This document shows positions 53,003-61,837 of a stretch of DNA of 64,000 nt, piece by piece. The notes beneath the pieces were generated by a model. The model worked only from the letters and a program-made list of their open reading frames with translations, made no database searches and was not told the DNA's origin. The stretch is from assembly GCA_965204905.1 (NCBI GenBank), contig OZ242042.1:186001-250000 (forward strand), in the 5' to 3' direction. The position numbers and the translations under genes are program-made. This DNA is from Bin87 sp965204905. GTDB lineage: Bacteria > Chloroflexota > Dehalococcoidia > Lucifugimonadales > UBA3495. The first letter of the stretch is position 1. Every line of letters begins with the position of its first letter.

Positions 53003-53118
53003 TCCAGCGCAATATTTTTGAAACACGGATACAAGACCGGGTGGAGTATAATATCCGCCGATGTTTGCCGAAATCGTCGCGCGAGGCGACGATTGCCGTA
53101 GTTTGAGGGAGTCCTCTG

Positions 53119-54495
53119 TTGTTGCACGCGCGTGAACTTGCCCACCCGGTGCGGTTGGTGCGAGGCATGTTTTACGGGTGGTGGCTCGCGGTCATCGGCG
53201 CAGTGATCATGGTCATCGGCACCGTGCCCCTGTTCCAGGCGCTTTCCCTGTGGATGCCGATACTCCAGCAGAACTTCGGCTGGACGACCACGCAACTGTC
53301 CTGGGCCTTCACGCTGACCCGCGTGGAAGGCACGGTGATGGGCCCCATCGCCGGCTGGGGCGTGGACAAACTGGGCCCGCGCAAGATGGTGGTCATCGGC
53401 CTGCTGATTTTTGCTGCCGGATTCATCCTCTTCAGCCGAACGGCGAACCTCTGGATGTTCTACCTTTCGTTCGTGATCGTGAGCTTGGGGGCGGGCTTGG
53501 GATCGTGGCTGCCGGCCAACACGGCGCTGAACAACTGGTTCCGCGTCCGGCGATCCACCGCTATGTCGATACCCATGCTGGGTTTCGGACTGGGCGGCGT
53601 GGTGATCGTGCCCCTGATGGCGTGGGCCATGGGCTGGGACGCCAGGACCGCCACGGAGATACCGGGACGCCTGGGTTGGCAGAACACCGCGCTGGTGGTT
53701 GGTTGCGTGGGACTGGTGGCGTCAGTGCCGCTGGCCATGCTGGTGCGTAACCGCCCCGAGGACTACGGCCAGCACCCGGACGGCATTGACCCGGACACGG
53801 TGACCCAGACCGGGCCCCAGCAGTCCACCAACGGCAGCACAACGGCGCCGGACTACTCGTGGCAGGAGGCGATACGGACGCGAGCCTTCTGGCTGATCAC
53901 CATGGGCCACGCCAGCTCGTCCATCATCATCATCAGCGTGATGACCTACCTGGGCCTGGTGATGGTGGAGAAGGGCCTCACCCTGGTGGAGGTTGGCCTG
54001 GTAATCTCGGTGCAAACGGCGGTTTCCACGGCGTTCATGGTTATTGGCGGGATGGTGGGCGACCGCATACCCATACGGATTGCGATATGGGGATTTTCGT
54101 TCCTGCAATCCATCGCCATCGTCGTGCTGCTGTTTGCCGAAACGCTGCCGCTGTTCTTCCTGTTCGGCATCCTGATGGGGATCGGGTTCGGCGGGCGCAC
54201 GCCGCTGACCACCTCGATACGCGGGGTCTATTTCGGCCGGAGCAGTTTCGCGCGTATCACCGGCATCTCGATGATTCCCATGAACATTATGTTCATCGTG
54301 GTGGTTCCTTACATCGCTTGGATGCGGGACAGTATTACGGGAACCTATACGCTGCCATTCGCTACCATCGCCATAGTCAGCGCGATTGGCTCGTTCATGT
54401 TCCTGGTGCTGGGCAATCCCCAACTGTCCCCGTCGCAGCGCCGGCAGGCCGACGTGCGCCGGTTGGTGACGCGAGGCGCGGGGGCGGACGATTGA
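53119..54495 (+). CDS. MFS transporter (OFA-like), first of three
   Basis: 458 residues, 12 predicted helices. Typical OFA/monocarboxylate-type MFS start FYGWWLAVIGAVIMVIGTVP, GWGVDKLGPRKMVVIGLLIF loop-2 motif, a central loop with RNRPEDYGQHPDGIDP, then SFLQSIAIVVLLFAETLP and IPMNIMFIVVVPYIAWM. The TTG at 53119 is used; ATG at 53167 is an alternative. A TATAAT hexamer is located ~70 bp upstream. Likely substrate: oxalate, formate or another small carboxylate. It ends at the start of the second transporter gene. Confidence 0.88.
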   Translation: MLHARELAHPVRLVRGMFYGWWLAVIGAVIMVIGTVPLFQALSLWMPILQQNFGWTTTQLSWAFTLTRVEGTVMGPIAGWGVDKLGPRKMVVIGLLIFAAGFILFSRTANLWMFYLSFVIVSLGAGLGSWLPANTALNNWFRVRRSTAMSIPMLGFGLGGVVIVPLMAWAMGWDARTATEIPGRLGWQNTALVVGCVGLVASVPLAMLVRNRPEDYGQHPDGIDPDTVTQTGPQQSTNGSTTAPDYSWQEAIRTRAFWLITMGHASSSIIIISVMTYLGLVMVEKGLTLVEVGLVISVQTAVSTAFMVIGGMVGDRIPIRIAIWGFSFLQSIAIVVLLFAETLPLFFLFGILMGIGFGGRTPLTTSIRGVYFGRSSFARITGISMIPMNIMFIVVVPYIAWMRDSITGTYTLPFATIAIVSAIGSFMFLVLGNPQLSPSQRRQADVRRLVTRGAGADD

Positions 54496-54527
54496 TTGAT
54501 CCGAGCGACGAAAGCGCTCGGAAGGGG

Positions 54528-55844
54528 ATGACGGAGAGGCTGGCGGAGTTCATCCGCAGCGATAACACCGCCGGGATGTTCTACGGCTGGCGGCTGGTCG
54601 TCATCGGGTTCCTCATAATCCTCGTGGGGCGCGAAATCGGGGATGGGTTGATTGGAACGGTGTGGGGTAGCCGGGCCTACCAAGGTGAGGGGATCGGGCC
54701 GCCCTGGGTCATATTAGTCATTGTGGCAAGCGCGATTGGCGGGTTGGCATCCTTGTGGTTTGCAGGTTGGGGGGCCGACCGGTTGGGACCGAGGCGGATG
54801 GCGCAGATTGGGTTGCCGCTGGTGGGGTTGGTCGCGCTGTTGGCGGTGATTCCGGCTCCGAGCATTCTGGAAGTCTCAATCGCCGGCCTGGGCGCCCTGG
54901 GGCTGATAGGCGCCTATGTTCCGGCGGTAACGATGCTGAACAACTGGTTCCGTGAACGGCTGGCGTTGGCGTTGGCGTTGATGCTTTTCGCAGTGGCAAT
55001 CGTCGGGGTCGCCGTCGGCCCATTGCTGTCCCTGCTGTTGCTGGTCGGGGACTGGGTGGACTGGCCGGTCGTAGGTTGGCGGTTGCTGACAGTAGTATGT
55101 GGCGCAGCGATATTGGCGGTGGCGTTGCCATTGGTTAGGGCAATGCGCAATCGCCCGGAGGATTGGGGAGAGCATCCGGACGGGTTGGCTCCGGTTCTGA
55201 CGGCAAACATTCCGGACTACTCATGGCGGGAAGCGGTGCGGTCGCGTCAATTGTGGATACTGATCGCCGCCGGTTGCTGCGTGGCCAGCGCAGAATCAAT
55301 AGGCTCTGTTTACCAATGGCAGATCATCTCACGTGGCGACGCCACATTTGAAGCCATCGACAAGATCGGAACATTCCAGGATTATGCGTCGGTGGCGGGC
55401 ATCCTGGCTGGCGGATTGGCGAGCTATCGGTTCCCCGTCAGGTGGGTATTGTCCGGAGCAGCGGTTGCACAAGCGGTTGGCATGGCGGTGTTGCTGTCCG
55501 GGCTCGAGCTTGGGCTGTTGGAAGCGGCGGTTTTGCGGGGCGTGGCATCGGGAATGGGAACGGCGCCGGCCATCGCCGCGGTGGGAATTTATTTTGGCCG
55601 GCGCAGTTTTGGAATGCTCACGGTAACGACATTCCTCATTACTATGGTGGCATCGGCCGCCGCACTGCCCTCCTCCGGCTACCTCAGCTACCTCGACGCA
55701 GTGACCGGGGTGTACACCGCGATTTTCATGGCAGCCGCCATAGCGAGCCTCATCGGCGCCGGCTTGTACCTTATGCTGGGCCAGCCTCGGCTGGCGCCAT
55801 CGCAGCGGTCGGGAGATGCGGACGATGCGGAGGCGGGCGAATAA
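54528..55844 (+). CDS. MFS transporter, second of three
   Basis: 438 residues, 12 helices, same type as the preceding gene: MFYGWRLVVIGFLIILVGRE, GWGADRLGPRRMAQIGLPLV, RNRPEDWGEHPDGLAPV, PDYSWREAVRSRQLWILIAA and a C-terminal helix before QPRLAPSQRSGDADDAEAG. ATG at 54528 is used; a TTG at 54492 overlapping the previous stop is an alternative. The DNA is less GC-rich than its neighbours. It overlaps the third gene (TAATG, 55841-55846). Confidence 0.87.
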   Translation: MTERLAEFIRSDNTAGMFYGWRLVVIGFLIILVGREIGDGLIGTVWGSRAYQGEGIGPPWVILVIVASAIGGLASLWFAGWGADRLGPRRMAQIGLPLVGLVALLAVIPAPSILEVSIAGLGALGLIGAYVPAVTMLNNWFRERLALALALMLFAVAIVGVAVGPLLSLLLLVGDWVDWPVVGWRLLTVVCGAAILAVALPLVRAMRNRPEDWGEHPDGLAPVLTANIPDYSWREAVRSRQLWILIAAGCCVASAESIGSVYQWQIISRGDATFEAIDKIGTFQDYASVAGILAGGLASYRFPVRWVLSGAAVAQAVGMAVLLSGLELGLLEAAVLRGVASGMGTAPAIAAVGIYFGRRSFGMLTVTTFLITMVASAAALPSSGYLSYLDAVTGVYTAIFMAAAIASLIGAGLYLMLGQPRLAPSQRSGDADDAEAGE

Positions 55845-57157
55845 TGCCGGAGGCCGCGCCCGTCTGTGCGAGCCGACCCAGCGGCGTGTTTTACGGCTGG
55901 TGGCTGCTGGTCATCGTCATAGTCGTCGTGCTGCTGACGGGCACGGCTTATAACCTTGCCGTGGCATTCTTTTTGAACTGGCAGAACGCGCTGCACGAGG
56001 CCGGTCAATCTATGCCGGGGTCTGGCGCAGTGGCTGCACTCTCCCTGCAAGGGCGGATAGACCTGTTGCTGCTGCCGGCTGCGGGTTGGATGATCGACCG
56101 CTATGGCCCGCGTCGGGTAATGCTGATTGGGTTGCCGCTGATTGGCGTGTGCGCGCTGCTGGCCGGAAGCGCGCCGGCCTGGCCAACCTTGTCCACAATA
56201 CTATTGCTGCTTGCGGTAGTGTCACCTGCGGGAATCACGATGCCGGCAACTGCTGTTGCGAACCACTGGTTCCGCCGCCGGCGAGCCTTTGCCATTGCCG
56301 CACTGCTGTTCCCGGCAAACGCTGCCGGTTTGCTGTTCTTCCCGACTGGATATTGGTCTGGGCAGGTATCAGTAGCGCGGACGTCGGTGATGGCAATTGG
56401 CGTTCTGCTGCTGGTTGCAACTCGGCCACTGGTCGAGCGAGTAGGCGACCGTCCGGAGGATTACGGACAGCATCCCGATGGCAGCCCCGGCGCGGACGAT
56501 GATGGATCGGCGCCCAACTACCCCTGGCGTGAAGCGGTCAGAACACGGGCATTCTGGCTACTCACCCTGGCAGAAGCCGGTTTGGGCATGGTGCAGTGGG
56601 GCGGCTTTACGGCGATGGAACAACTGCTGGAGCAACGAAAGGTGGTCCCGCTGGAGGATTATCAAGTGGTGGCAACCACCGATGCGTATGGTGACATGTT
56701 TACAGTTTTTCATGTCACGAGCGCAGTATTTGTGCTCATTGGCGGGCTGATTGGCAGTCGGATGCAAATTCGCAATGCATTGCTACTGTTTGCGCTAATT
56801 CACCTGGCCGCAATCGCGGCTCTGTTGATGGCAAACAGCCTCTGGATGTTTTTCGCAGCCGTTGCCCTGCTTGGCGCCGGAAGTGGGGGACTTGCTCCGT
56901 TGAACATAGCTGCGCTGGGGACGTATTTCGGTCGTCGTCGGTTTGCCACGTTGTACGGTACGGTGGCCCTAGTCGTTGGGATAGCAACATTTGTGGAGCC
57001 GGTCCTGATTGGCTTGGTATTTGACCAAGCCGGTGACGACATCTTGCTATTGGCATTTTGCGCTATTCTCGCGCTGGTCGCGGCTCTGGCTTATCGCGCC
57101 GCAGGACGTCCGATGCTGGCCCCATCTCAGCAGCTCGAAAATCCGGCTACCCGTTGA
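55844..57157 (+). CDS. MFS transporter, third of three
   Basis: 437 residues, 12 helices, OFA-like: VFYGWWLLVIVIVVVLLTGT, GWMIDRYGPRRVMLIGLPLI, GDRPEDYGQHPDGSPGADDD, APNYPWREAVRTRAFWLLTL, AIAALLMANSLWMFFAAVAL and ALGTYFGRRRFATLYGTVAL. The ATG overlaps the preceding stop (TAATG), showing translational coupling. The end overlaps the convergent monooxygenase gene by 11 bp. Three tandem relatives suggest different substrates or a multi-subunit transporter group; neighbours are two LLM enzymes. Confidence 0.88.
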   Translation: MPEAAPVCASRPSGVFYGWWLLVIVIVVVLLTGTAYNLAVAFFLNWQNALHEAGQSMPGSGAVAALSLQGRIDLLLLPAAGWMIDRYGPRRVMLIGLPLIGVCALLAGSAPAWPTLSTILLLLAVVSPAGITMPATAVANHWFRRRRAFAIAALLFPANAAGLLFFPTGYWSGQVSVARTSVMAIGVLLLVATRPLVERVGDRPEDYGQHPDGSPGADDDGSAPNYPWREAVRTRAFWLLTLAEAGLGMVQWGGFTAMEQLLEQRKVVPLEDYQVVATTDAYGDMFTVFHVTSAVFVLIGGLIGSRMQIRNALLLFALIHLAAIAALLMANSLWMFFAAVALLGAGSGGLAPLNIAALGTYFGRRRFATLYGTVALVVGIATFVEPVLIGLVFDQAGDDILLLAFCAILALVAALAYRAAGRPMLAPSQQLENPATR

Positions 57158-58100
57158 ACTTCGACATCACCTCGTCGGAGAACAGGGCGAGGGTTTCGGA
57201 AGGCGTAGGATATGAGAAGACTATGCAGAAATACCGTATGCCGAATTCCACGTATTCGTTGATGCGGTCGGCGACCTGCTCCGGGGTTCCTGACAAGGTG
57301 TTCTGTAGTCGTTGGGATTGGTACTCGTAGGCAGTCACCCCGACCTCTTGAGCGAGTTGCGCCACCAGCGCGTCGTATTCCCGCTGGGTGGGCGCGATGA
57401 CGCAGTCGCCGTTGTGGGTCCACTCGATGGCGGACGGGTCGCGCCCGGCGTCTTCGGCAGCGCGAAAGACGATGCTTTGATGCATGAGATGATCGTTCAC
57501 CGTGTCGTTGTTGCCCACGTTGGCGATGTCGGCGATGCGCCCAATGGTGGGCATGACGTAGAGCGGGCCGTGGCCCCCGACGAATATGGGCGGCGTGGGC
57601 TGCTGAACGGGTTTAGGCTGGATGGATGCGCCGTCGATGCTGTAATACCGACCGTTGAATGTTACGGACGGTTCAGTCCACAGGCGCCGGATAAAATGTA
57701 CCGACTCCTCCAGCATCTCGCACCGTTCGCTGGTGGAAGGAAACGCAAGACCGCTGGACCGGGTATCGCTCCGACTGCCGCCGGCGCCAATGCCGATGGT
57801 GACACGGCCCCCGCTGATGACGTCCAGGGTCGCGGCCATCTTGGCGAGGAGAGCAGGATGACGGTAGGGGTTGGCCAGCACCATGGGCAGGGCGCGGATG
57901 CGTTGAGTCTGGGCCAGCAGCGCGGTAAGTGTGGTCCAACATTCCAGGGCGTCGGTGTTGAGCAGGTCAAACACGCTGGCCGAGTAGTAGCCCAGGCGGT
58001 CCGCTTCCAGCCAGATCCGCTGCAAATCCTCGTAGGAGTAGCGGTACTGGTTGACGCGGACGTTGAATTTGACCCGGGGCGGGTTGGATTGGATGGACAT
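57147..58100 (-). CDS. LLM-class flavin-dependent oxidoreductase
   Basis: 317 residues, shorter than the other paralogues. Seen: VKFNVRVNQYRYSYEDLQRI, ADRLGYYSASVFDLLNTDAL in place of the usual xxEHH loop, LPMVLANPYRHPALLAKMAA, LDVISGGRVTIGIGAGGSRS, KPVQQPTPPIFVGGHGPLYV and LSGTPEQVADRINEYVEFGI. A GAGGAA ribosome site supports the ATG at 58100. Loss of the E-H-H motif suggests a divergent substrate. It is separated from the next LLM gene by a palindrome. Confidence 0.9.
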   Translation of the reverse strand: MSIQSNPPRVKFNVRVNQYRYSYEDLQRIWLEADRLGYYSASVFDLLNTDALECWTTLTALLAQTQRIRALPMVLANPYRHPALLAKMAATLDVISGGRVTIGIGAGGSRSDTRSSGLAFPSTSERCEMLEESVHFIRRLWTEPSVTFNGRYYSIDGASIQPKPVQQPTPPIFVGGHGPLYVMPTIGRIADIANVGNNDTVNDHLMHQSIVFRAAEDAGRDPSAIEWTHNGDCVIAPTQREYDALVAQLAQEVGVTAYEYQSQRLQNTLSGTPEQVADRINEYVEFGIRYFCIVFSYPTPSETLALFSDEVMSKFNG

Positions 58101-58116
58101 GGGTTCCTCGCATCTG

Positions 58117-58142
58117 TAGGGGCGGGTTTCAAACCCGCCCCT
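58117..58142. repeat. TAGGGGCGGG...CCCGCCCCTG palindrome
   Basis: TAGGGGCGGGTTT and AAACCCGCCCCTG are near-perfect inverted arms around a single C. Member of the GTAGGGGCG family at 15396, 27269 and 63648. It lies between two leftward LLM genes. Confidence 0.65.
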
Positions 58143-58194
58143 GCGATGGCGCAAACGATCCACGGCGTACAATGCGCCGTCCTGAATTCGGCGG

Positions 58195-59379
58195 TTACTT
58201 GGCGCCGTTGCCGTTGCGGAAGGCGGGAATGACTTCCTTGCCGAACTTTTCGATGGAGGCCATCACCTTTTCGTGGGGGATGGTCTCGGTCTGCATGATG
58301 AGCATGACCTGGTCCACGCCAATGTCCTCGTACATCTGGCAGGTCTTGATGCAGGACTCGGGGTTGCCGGCGATGATGACGCCGCGGTCGGAGAGAGTCT
58401 TGCCGTCCAGCTGGGCAATGGCGGCGCGGGCTGCGCCGGGGCCGGCGTCCAGCGACAGGCCGACGTCCTGGGCCAACTGCTGGTGTTCCTCGTCGGATTG
58501 GCGGAGCCAGCGGCTGAAGTCGGCGGTGAGGTGATCGGGCACGCCGCCCCAGGCTTCGAGCAGTTCCTCGTAGGCTCCGATGCGGCCGGCGATGTACGGC
58601 TTGTCCGGGCCGAAGAAGGTCTTCATGGATTCGGCGGCGAGCTCCTTGGCGTAGTCATCGTCATCGTCGCAGAAACCGTGGACGTTGTTGCCCCAGAACT
58701 CGGTGATGAACTCGCCGACGGGCTCGCAGTCCTTGAGGGCGTCGCGGTAAATCTGCACCTTTTCCTTCAGGACTTCCACGGCGTAGGATGCGGAGGAAAG
58801 CACGCCGATGCCCTTTTGGGCGGCCAGGCGGAAGCTGTCCTCGGAGGTGCAGGCCAGGTACATGCGAGGGTGCGGTTGCTGGAACGGCTTGGGAAGCACG
58901 CGGCGCTTGGGGACGCTCCAGTGTTCGCCCTCGTACTCGTACTCGTCCGACGTCCAGATCTTGGGCAGCATGTTGATGGACTCATTCCACAGGCTGCGGG
59001 TGTCGCGTGGGTCGATGCCCAGGCCGGTCTGCTCGTAGGCATTGGAGCGTCCGGTGCCGACCTCGATCCGGCCGTCCGTGAGCTGGTCCAGCAGAGCGAC
59101 CCGCTCCGCCACGCGGACCGGATGGTGGTAGGGCAGGATGCAGACGCCGTAGCCGATGCGGATGTTCTTGGTGATGCGGCTCAACGCGCCGAACATGGCG
59201 TCTTGGGAGGGTGAGCCGGAAAAGCCGGTCAGGAAGTGGTGTTCCACGAACCAGAGGTTGTCAAATCCCACCTGGTCGGCCAGCTCACACTGTTCCAACG
59301 TTTCCTTGTATAGGGCGTTCCAATCGATCTCAGTGCCCTGGAACGGGCGCTGGCATTCGTAAAGCAGGCCGAACTGCAT
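58195..59379 (-). CDS. LLM-class flavin-dependent monooxygenase
   Basis: 394 residues. FDNLWFVEHHFLTGFSGSPS has the full xxEHH active-site stretch. GYGVCILPYHHPVRVAERVA, LLDQLTDGRIEVGTGRSNAY, PKPFQQPHPRMYLACTSEDS and GVIIAGNPESCIKTCQMYED complete the LLM family signature. ATG at 59379 with a GGAGA ribosome site. It pairs with the shorter LLM gene downstream; both are near three MFS transporters, suggesting uptake plus flavin oxidation of an organic compound. Confidence 0.92.
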   Translation of the reverse strand: MQFGLLYECQRPFQGTEIDWNALYKETLEQCELADQVGFDNLWFVEHHFLTGFSGSPSQDAMFGALSRITKNIRIGYGVCILPYHHPVRVAERVALLDQLTDGRIEVGTGRSNAYEQTGLGIDPRDTRSLWNESINMLPKIWTSDEYEYEGEHWSVPKRRVLPKPFQQPHPRMYLACTSEDSFRLAAQKGIGVLSSASYAVEVLKEKVQIYRDALKDCEPVGEFITEFWGNNVHGFCDDDDDYAKELAAESMKTFFGPDKPYIAGRIGAYEELLEAWGGVPDHLTADFSRWLRQSDEEHQQLAQDVGLSLDAGPGAARAAIAQLDGKTLSDRGVIIAGNPESCIKTCQMYEDIGVDQVMLIMQTETIPHEKVMASIEKFGKEVIPAFRNGNGAK

Positions 59380-59553
59380 GGCTAATCTCCTCTCGTGGTG
59401 ACGAATTACATCAAGCGCACACGACGCAGCGGCGGTTTATGAACCCGCAAGAGGCGCTGCCGGCCTTGGGCGCGAATTGGCCGCAGTATAGCGCAAACGC
59501 GCGGTGTTGGGAAATTGCGGTTGGGCGTCGCCGTGCTGTGGTACAGTACGGTA

Positions 59554-59823
59554 ATGCCAAATTATTATTGGTACGCCGACAAAAACGAACGGCTAAAGCA
59601 GGAGCGCGGGCTATCTTTTGAGCAAGTCTTGCATCATTTGGAGAACGGTGGGCTGTTGGCTACAGTCCCCCACCCCAATCAAAGGCGACACCCAGGCCAA
59701 CAAATGTTCATCGTTCGCATTGGGAATTATGCTTATGAGGTGCCGTTTGTGATGGAGGGAGACTCGTTCATATTGAGGACAGCGTATCCCAGCCGCAAAG
59801 CAACTCGCGATTACTTGCGATAG
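59554..59823 (+). CDS. BrnT/DUF4258-like toxin
   Basis: 89 residues starting MPNYYWYADKNERLKQERGL, with SFEQVLHHLENGGLLATVPH, then QQMFIVRIGNYAYEVPFVME and a TAYPSRKATRDYLR end: the layout of RelE-fold toxins of the BrnT/DUF4258 group (the final PSRKATxxYL is characteristic of the group). The next gene is its likely antitoxin, 15 bp downstream. The ATG at 59554 fits the family; the 59515 start adds an unrelated leader. Lower GC than neighbours. Confidence 0.75.
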   Translation: MPNYYWYADKNERLKQERGLSFEQVLHHLENGGLLATVPHPNQRRHPGQQMFIVRIGNYAYEVPFVMEGDSFILRTAYPSRKATRDYLR

Positions 59824-59838
59824 CGGCGGAGGCAAAAT

Positions 59839-60195
59839 ATGACCACTGCGGACAACAACAACCGGGAACCTCCGTTTTCTGATGAAGAATTGGCGGAGCT
59901 TTGGCCTTTCGACGAACCCTGGCCTTTCAACGATGATGATGGCGTTGAAGATGAAGAAGAGTTGGATATGCTGCGCTCCTTTGAGCGCGGAGAATGGCAG
60001 CCCATACCCAACTTACCGGAGTATAAGAAACGCCTTGAGGAGAATTTGCGAATCGCTCGTTTAGCCGGAAAGGTAGGCCCCGTATCCTACGACAAGCCTT
60101 ACCCATGGTCAAAGAAAAATCAGTCAGCGAAATCTCCGCCCCTTGCCGGCGACTCTGTTAGTGACGATAATTCGCACCAAAGCGAAAACACTTAG
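59839..60195 (+). CDS. Antitoxin partner, acidic N-terminus
   Basis: 118 residues. MTTADNNNREPPFSDEELAE leads into an acidic segment (DDGVEDEEELDMLRSFERGE) and a WQPIPNLPEYKKRLEENLRI helix, as in antitoxins with an ESFERGEWxPVPNL core. The C-terminal part seems to diverge (AGKVGPVSYDKPYPWSKKNQ) and lacks the usual DNA-binding end, so it might be altered or partial. GGAGG lies 9 nt before the ATG. Confidence 0.68.
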   Translation: MTTADNNNREPPFSDEELAELWPFDEPWPFNDDDGVEDEEELDMLRSFERGEWQPIPNLPEYKKRLEENLRIARLAGKVGPVSYDKPYPWSKKNQSAKSPPLAGDSVSDDNSHQSENT

Positions 60196-60219
60196 GCGTC
60201 TATCAGGAGGCGTAACCGA

Positions 60220-61758
60220 ATGAAGTACGACGTAATTATCATCGGCGCCGGGTCGGCCGGTTGCACGATGGCGGCCCGCCTGACCGAAGACCCGGACCGT
60301 TCGGTGCTGCTGCTGGAAGCCGGGCCGGACTACCCCGATTTTGAGCTGTACCCCGACGACCTCAAGTACGGCTACGACCAGACGGCCTCTGCCGTCAACG
60401 CGCCGCACAACTGGACCTTCTGGGCGAACAACCCTGGGCAGGCCAACCCCATGCCCGTGCCCCGCGGCCGCGTCGTCGGCGGTTCCTCGGCCATCAACGG
60501 CCAGGTGCTGCTGCGCGGCGTGCCGGAGGACTACGACGCCTGGGCCGCGCTGGGCAACGACGAGTGGGGCTTCACCAACTGCCTGCCGTACTTCCGCAAG
60601 CTGGAAACCGACACGGACATTACCGACGACTTCCACGGCAACACTGGTCCCATTCCGGTGCGCCGCCATCGTCGTGAGGACTGGCTGCCGGCGCAGGTGG
60701 CCTTCTGGAACGCCTGCCGGGCGCAGGGCTACCCCGACGACCCCGACATGAACCACCCAGATTCGGGCGGCGTGGGCCCCATCCCCATGAATAACCCCAA
60801 CGGCGTCCGCATGAGCACGTCCATTACCTATCTACGGGAGGCGCGGCACCGCCTGAACCTGACCATCCGCGCTAACGTCACCTGCCGCCGCATCGTTTTC
60901 GAGGGCAAGAAGGCCGTGGGCGTCGAGGTGGAAAGCGGCGGCGAAGTGTTCACCGTCGAGGCCGACGACATCATCTTGAGTTCGGGAGCCATCGGGTCGC
61001 CGCAACTGCTGCTGCTGTCCGGCGTCGGGCCGGCCGACCACCTGCGGGAAATGGGGATTCCGGTGGTGCATGAGCTACCCGGCGTGGGCCAGAACCTGCG
61101 CGACCACCCCAACATCCGCGTGCCAGTGAAGGTGAAGGACGACTTCCCACTGGACCCGGCCGCGCCGCGCACCCAGGTTTGCCTGCGGTACACCGCGACG
61201 GGCAGCCACCTGCGCAACGACATCCAGATCATGCAGTCGTCGTTCTCGTCGCCCATCGCCGGCGACCCGCTGGAGGCCGAAGGCATCCGGTTCACGTGCA
61301 TCCTGGAGCTGGCGGTGGGTTCGGGACACCTGCAACTGGCCAGTACCGACCCGCACGAGCAGGTCGCGCTGAACTACAACTATTTCCAGGAAGAATTCGA
61401 CCTGTCGCGGATGCGCGAGGCCGTCCGGCTCTGCGTGAATCTGCTGGACAGCGACCACTACCGGGACGTGGCCGACGAACTGCTGGACCCCCTGCCGGCG
61501 GACCTGGAAAGCGACGAGGCGCTGAACGACTGGCTGAAGCGTGTCGTCAGCACGTCGCAGCACATCTCCGGCACCTGCAAGATCGGCACGCCCGACGACC
61601 CCATGGCCGTGGTTGACCAGCATTGCCGGGTGTACGGGCTGGAGAACCTGCACGTGGCCGACGCATCAGTGATGCCCGACTGCATCCGCGCCAACACCAA
61701 CTGCACGACGATAATGATCGCCGAGCGCAAGGCCGACTGGGTTCGCGCCGGCGAATAA
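60220..61758 (+). CDS. GMC-family FAD oxidoreductase
   Basis: 512 residues. FAD-binding VIIIGAGSAGCTMAARLTED at the N-terminus, LLEAGPDYPDFE, the GMC signature PRGRVVGGSSAINGQVLLRG, a second signature near ILSSGAIGSPQLLLLSGVGP, and the C-terminal catalytic pair: His in TSQHISGTCKIGTPDDPMAV and Asn in DCIRANTNCTTIMIAERKAD. Such enzymes oxidise alcohols (choline, glucose, PEG) to aldehydes, passing electrons to an acceptor. AGGAGG lies 8 nt before the ATG. Ends 10 bp before a CCCTCTCCC hairpin, just before the selenoprotein candidate. Confidence 0.93.
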   Translation: MKYDVIIIGAGSAGCTMAARLTEDPDRSVLLLEAGPDYPDFELYPDDLKYGYDQTASAVNAPHNWTFWANNPGQANPMPVPRGRVVGGSSAINGQVLLRGVPEDYDAWAALGNDEWGFTNCLPYFRKLETDTDITDDFHGNTGPIPVRRHRREDWLPAQVAFWNACRAQGYPDDPDMNHPDSGGVGPIPMNNPNGVRMSTSITYLREARHRLNLTIRANVTCRRIVFEGKKAVGVEVESGGEVFTVEADDIILSSGAIGSPQLLLLSGVGPADHLREMGIPVVHELPGVGQNLRDHPNIRVPVKVKDDFPLDPAAPRTQVCLRYTATGSHLRNDIQIMQSSFSSPIAGDPLEAEGIRFTCILELAVGSGHLQLASTDPHEQVALNYNYFQEEFDLSRMREAVRLCVNLLDSDHYRDVADELLDPLPADLESDEALNDWLKRVVSTSQHISGTCKIGTPDDPMAVVDQHCRVYGLENLHVADASVMPDCIRANTNCTTIMIAERKADWVRAGE

Positions 61759-61767
61759 ATCCCAGCG

Positions 61768-61804
61768 CTCCCCTCTCCCTCGATGGGAGAGGGTCAGGGT
61801 GAAT
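61768..61804 (+). repeat. CCCTCTCCC hairpin repeat, third copy
   Basis: CCCCTCTCCCTCGATGGGAG then AGGGTCAGGGTGA. Arms CCCTCTCCC and GGGAGAGGG with a short loop. Located between the GMC gene and the start of the selenoprotein candidate, where it may act as the GMC terminator. Confidence 0.65.
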
Positions 61805-61837
61805 ACTCCACTACAACCTGGAAGAGGTAAAACTACA

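Noticed and set aside
53047..53053. Promoter of the first MFS gene from TATAAT
   Set aside because: The hexamer exists, but the closest TTGAAA is 23 bp upstream, which is too far for a usual sigma70 promoter.
53859..54527. Long upstream extension of the second MFS gene
   Set aside because: It overlaps the first MFS gene in another frame and reads as an Arg/His-rich shadow.
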